Shown here one piece after another: positions 30,301 to 32,258 of a stretch of 32,258 nucleotides of DNA; within the stretch, counting starts at the first letter, position 1, and each line of letters starts with the position of its first letter. Source of the stretch: an uncultured Collinsella sp. (GTDB lineage: Bacteria > Actinomycetota > Coriobacteriia > Coriobacteriales > Coriobacteriaceae); the NCBI GenBank assembly GCA_902489965.1, contig CABUCA010000016.1, forward strand, positions 1-32,258, given 5' to 3'. The position numbers and the translations under genes are program-made. The notes beneath the pieces are model-generated. The model worked only from the letters and a program-made list of their open reading frames with translations, was not told the DNA's origin and ran no database searches.

Positions 30301-32153
30301 TTGCGGTCTTTACCGAGGATTCGCTCGCGCATCTGGTGAAGCCCGAGCGTCCGATTCGCGTCGTCGATCAGTGGATGTATCACAGCCGCCTGTACGCCGT
30401 CGCCCGTTTTGTGACGATGCGCAACGACCTGGACCTGATCCAGCTCAATTCCTTCGGCTGCGGCCTGGACGCTCTGACCACTGATCAGGTGCAGGAGATC
30501 CTGGAGGCCAGCGGCAAGATTTACACCGTGCTCAAGATTGACGAGGTGTCCAACTTGGGCGCCGCGCGTATCCGTATTCGCTCGCTCATGGCGGCGCTCA
30601 AGGACCAGGAGGCCGAGCGCTTGGCCGAGGCTACGGCCGCGGGCGAGACTTACGAGCAGGGCGATGCCGCGCCGGTGGCGCCCTCCACGGATGCCCCCGC
30701 GTTCGCGAGCCGTAAGTACACGTTCGAGGCGCAGCGCGAGAGTGCTTCGACCGCGTGGCCCAAGGTGCCCTTTACCGAGCAGATGCGCGAGGAGGGCTAC
30801 ACCATCCTGTGCCCGCAGATGGCGCCGATCCACTTTGACCTGGTCAAAGAGGTGTTCCGTGGTGCTGGCTACAACTTGGAGCTGCTGCCCTCGACCGATC
30901 ACGATGCCGTCGAGGCCGGCCTGCGCTACGTGAACAACGACATCTGCTATCCGTCGATCCTGGTGACGGGCCAGATCATGGAGGCCATCGAGAGCGGTCG
31001 ATACGACCTGTCCAAGACAGCCGTGGTTATCAGCCAGACCGGCGGCGGCTGCCGTGCCACCAACTACATCGCACTCATCCGCAAGGCCCTGCGCGAGAGC
31101 GGCCACCCCGAGATCCCGGTGATCTCGCTTTCGGCCGTGGCGCTGGGCGAGGACAACCCTGGCTTTAAGATTACGCCGGCGCTGCTTAAGCAGGCAGTCT
31201 ACGCGGTGCTCTTTGGCGACGTGATGATGCAGATGCTCTATCGCTGCCGCCCGTACGAGGCTACGCCCGGTGCCGCCAACGCGCTCTACGAGGAGTACAT
31301 GGCGCGCGCTCGCAAGCTGGCGCCCAAGTTTAACCGCCACAACTACACCAAGCTGTGCCGCGAGGCCATCCGCGCGTTCGACACCATGCCGCTCGTGGGC
31401 GAGGGTGCCAAGCCGCGCGTGGGCGTGGTCGGCGAGATCCTGGTCAAGTTCCATCCCACAGCCAACAACCACGTGGTCGACGTTATCGAGCGCGAGGGCT
31501 GCGAGGCCGTGGTGCCGGGCCTGCTCGACTTCTTCCTGTACTCCATGAGCAACGCCGAGCTGCAGAAGGATGAGCTGGGTAGCTCTGCTACAACGCGTGC
31601 GGGCATGCAGGCGCTCATCAAGCTCGTGGACTGGATGCGTACGCCGGTGGAGGAGATGCTCGAAAAGTCCCGCCGCTTTGAGGCGCCCGAGCGCATCGGC
31701 ACCATGGCCGATAAGGCCCGCACGGTGCTTTCTGTGTGCAACAACATGGGCGAGGGCTGGCTGCTCACGGCTGAGATGCTCGATCTGATTGACCACGGTG
31801 CGCCCAACATCATCTGCACGCAGCCCTTCGCGTGCCTGCCCAACCACGTGGTGGGCAAGGCCGTGATCAAGGAGCTGCGCCGCCAACATCCCGAGAGCAA
31901 CATCGTCGCGGTGGACTACGACCCCGGTGCATCCGAGGTCAACCAGCTCAACCGTATTAAGCTCATGATCAGCGTGGCAAAGGAGAACATGCGCGCCGGC
32001 AAGGGCTTTAAGCTCGAGAAGGTGGCGCCGCTCGCGATGGACGAGGTCACCGGTCAGATGCGTGCCCACGATGGCTGCGTGAGCTGCGGCTCGGTCGACG
32101 AGAGTGCCGTGGCGTCGGTCGCTGAGCGCCTGGGACGCGGCATTAAGAAGTAG
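27372..32153 (+). CDS. 2-hydroxyacyl-CoA dehydratase activase-type fusion protein (1593 aa)
   Basis: Very large cytosolic iron-sulfur ATPase. Residues 1-80 are an Ala/Lys/Glu-rich, probably helical extension. Two activase (BadF/HgdC-type ASKHA) domains follow: the first starts with GIDVGSTTVK (about 88) and has SRCGVF; the second starts with GIDAGSTTMK (about 402) and has GGQDMK, ACSSGCGSF and SRCTVF. The Cys residues of these motifs bind a [4Fe-4S] cluster in HgdC. A Cys-rich segment CGRCSNNC...NRCEKG (about 686-717), a DUF2229 region starting near TVGIPRALN (750) and a C-terminal dehydratase-subunit-like part complete it. Such fusions occur in anaerobes; the reduced substrate is unknown. 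GAGGAGAG precedes the ATG. Regulated probably by the upstream TetR. Confidence 0.9.
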   Translation: MSKLVEGIKDRMVTAAREAAPAVVDAAQKAATAAAEKVAEAVADAKNVAGETSVVSEPATAAEPVAAAQAPEGAIFNPEAARGNLHLGIDVGSTTVKLAVLNDDNQIVYAKYQRHHTDVRACARDLFEGAATVLPTAQMTCAITGSGGLLLSQWLDLEFVQEVIASKRAVETLIPATDVAIELGGEDAKIIYFDNGIEQRMNGTCAGGTGAFIDQMATLLHTDASGLNELAANATTIYPIASRCGVFAKTDVQPLLNEGARPEDVAASIFQAVVTQTISGLACGRPIRGNVAFLGGPLQYLSELRHRFYLTLNLDEEHRIVPQNAHLFVASGAAMAHESNKLSTFPQLIEAIDALGDTQGAEVERLDPLFATDEDFAEFKTRHDQEVVPKGKLEGYTGRVFIGIDAGSTTMKAALVGEDGQLLHTWYGNNNGDILGTAKVIMADFYNHIPAGCTIGHVTTTGYGEALLIEALKADSGEIETVAHLRGAKAFLPGVEFILDIGGQDMKCLRVKDGVIEHIMLNEACSSGCGSFIESFAVSMNMDVRAFANAAIHAKAPVDLGSRCTVFMNSRVKQAQKEGATVGDIAAGLSYSVIKNALFKVIKLRDPKEIGSQVIVQGGTFMSDATLRAFEQLTGVHAVRPDIAGCMGAYGAALLARDRAGADGTSTILSAEDIAHLTVTQKHVRCGRCSNNCQLTVNDFGGGRRFITGNRCEKGAGHKKQKTEAPNLFKKKNELLFDREVLSPDEAPRGTVGIPRALNMYENYPFWHAFFTRLGFSVQLSDQSSKKTYQAGIESMPSESVCYPAKMSHGHVMNLIDRDVDFIWMPCVRWERKEDPTAGNCYNCPIVMSYPTALALNIDEIREQNIEFLYPFVPYHDKTELKRRLYQVLAVDRVADAQAGRGRVRGPKITRSEVDAAVNAAFEADARFHEDIQTMGEEALKWVEDHGGHGIVLAGRPYHNDPEINHALPELISSFGFAVFTEDSLAHLVKPERPIRVVDQWMYHSRLYAVARFVTMRNDLDLIQLNSFGCGLDALTTDQVQEILEASGKIYTVLKIDEVSNLGAARIRIRSLMAALKDQEAERLAEATAAGETYEQGDAAPVAPSTDAPAFASRKYTFEAQRESASTAWPKVPFTEQMREEGYTILCPQMAPIHFDLVKEVFRGAGYNLELLPSTDHDAVEAGLRYVNNDICYPSILVTGQIMEAIESGRYDLSKTAVVISQTGGGCRATNYIALIRKALRESGHPEIPVISLSAVALGEDNPGFKITPALLKQAVYAVLFGDVMMQMLYRCRPYEATPGAANALYEEYMARARKLAPKFNRHNYTKLCREAIRAFDTMPLVGEGAKPRVGVVGEILVKFHPTANNHVVDVIEREGCEAVVPGLLDFFLYSMSNAELQKDELGSSATTRAGMQALIKLVDWMRTPVEEMLEKSRRFEAPERIGTMADKARTVLSVCNNMGEGWLLTAEMLDLIDHGAPNIICTQPFACLPNHVVGKAVIKELRRQHPESNIVAVDYDPGASEVNQLNRIKLMISVAKENMRAGKGFKLEKVAPLAMDEVTGQMRAHDGCVSCGSVDESAVASVAERLGRGIKK

Positions 32154-32181
32154 CTGGCCTGCTATGGGCTGGATATGAGAC

Positions 32182-32218
32182 AAACGGGTGGTGGCCGTAC
32201 CGGCTACCACCCGTTTTT
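32182..32218 (+). terminator. Terminator after the activase fusion gene
   Basis: A long stem AAACGGGTGGTGGCCG / CGGCTACCACCCGTTT (one mismatch) has a 3-base loop and ends in TTTTT. Confidence 0.9.
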
Positions 32219-32236
32219 GCTTCAAGACTTTAGTCT

Positions 32237-32257
32237 GCTGGCCGCGCAGCGGCCAGC
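32237..32257. repeat. Perfect palindrome at the window end
   Basis: GCTGGCCGC and GCGGCCAGC with a 3-base spacer. It may be part of a terminator for a gene beyond the window edge; not resolvable here. Confidence 0.5.
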
Positions 32258-32258
32258 T

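Noticed and set aside
30024..32225. Open frame of 733 codons on the minus strand
   Set aside because: Same reason; it also runs through the terminator of the activase gene.
1..32258. tRNA, rRNA, CRISPR array, insertion sequence or prophage genes
   Set aside because: Gene-free stretches were inspected and none shows such signatures; no transposase or integrase was found.

Overview
The window is a contiguous piece of a GC-rich bacterial chromosome, tightly packed and coding on both strands. The gene set and protein styles fit a gut member of the Coriobacteriia, most like Collinsella. The clues are a twin-arginine lipoprotein as ABC binding protein, a SEC-C-tagged methionine aminopeptidase, a very large 2-hydroxyacyl-CoA dehydratase activase-type protein, a type III-like phosphofructokinase and a shortened DXS. 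The taxonomic call is inference from gene content; no rRNA, tRNA or CRISPR array was found. No gene-free stretch exceeds 300 bases. Bases 1-104 hold only an A7 run and unassigned sequence.

Layout. 105-3957: phosphofructokinase and a membrane-anchored Ntn-type amide hydrolase (both minus strand), then an M18 aspartyl aminopeptidase (plus). 4043-5036: terminator, then a RelB-like/PIN toxin-antitoxin pair with its own promoter and operator. 5033-7922 (minus): a 2-hydroxyacid dehydrogenase, methionine aminopeptidase and a radical SAM protein. 8148-11417 (plus): an alpha/beta hydrolase, then a GGDEF-REC-HD-GYP signalling protein followed by an Hpt protein. 11523-15843 (minus): a polar amino acid (probably glutamate/glutamine) ABC transporter in the order binding protein, permease, permease, ATPase, ending with a class-I amidotransferase-like gamma-glutamyl hydrolase. 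16113-17315: an iron-type alcohol dehydrogenase, convergent with a DXS-like enzyme (17524-19305). 19534-21093: an HD-domain protein coupled to a CmpB-type membrane protein. 21292-23054: ammonium transporter plus PII protein. 23129-25154: TetR regulator and MFS exporter with paired operators. 25272-26129: HAD phosphatase. 26213-26508: a compact locus built like a type I toxin-antitoxin system. 26650-32153: TetR regulator and the 1593-residue activase fusion, closed by a strong terminator.

How the genes work together. Nitrogen and amino acid handling recurs: the glutamate-type ABC operon with a gamma-glutamyl hydrolase, amt-glnB and two aminopeptidases. Energy metabolism is fermentative (PFK, iron alcohol dehydrogenase, 2-hydroxyacid dehydrogenase, activase fusion).

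The most unusual content is between the genes. There are several families of hairpin-forming intergenic repeats. One is an 11-bp-stem element seen three times, another is a pair of palindromes bracketing the type I-like locus. There are also a 20-bp perfect inverted repeat, a tandem pair of about 20-bp hairpins and a 100-nt hairpin between amt and glnB. The best candidate for an undescribed system is at 26213-26508. There a 41-residue membrane peptide has its ribosome site folded away, a convergent antisense promoter lies downstream, and a shared bidirectional terminator contains the stop codon in its loop. This is the architecture of par/Fst type I systems, with a peptide I do not recognise.
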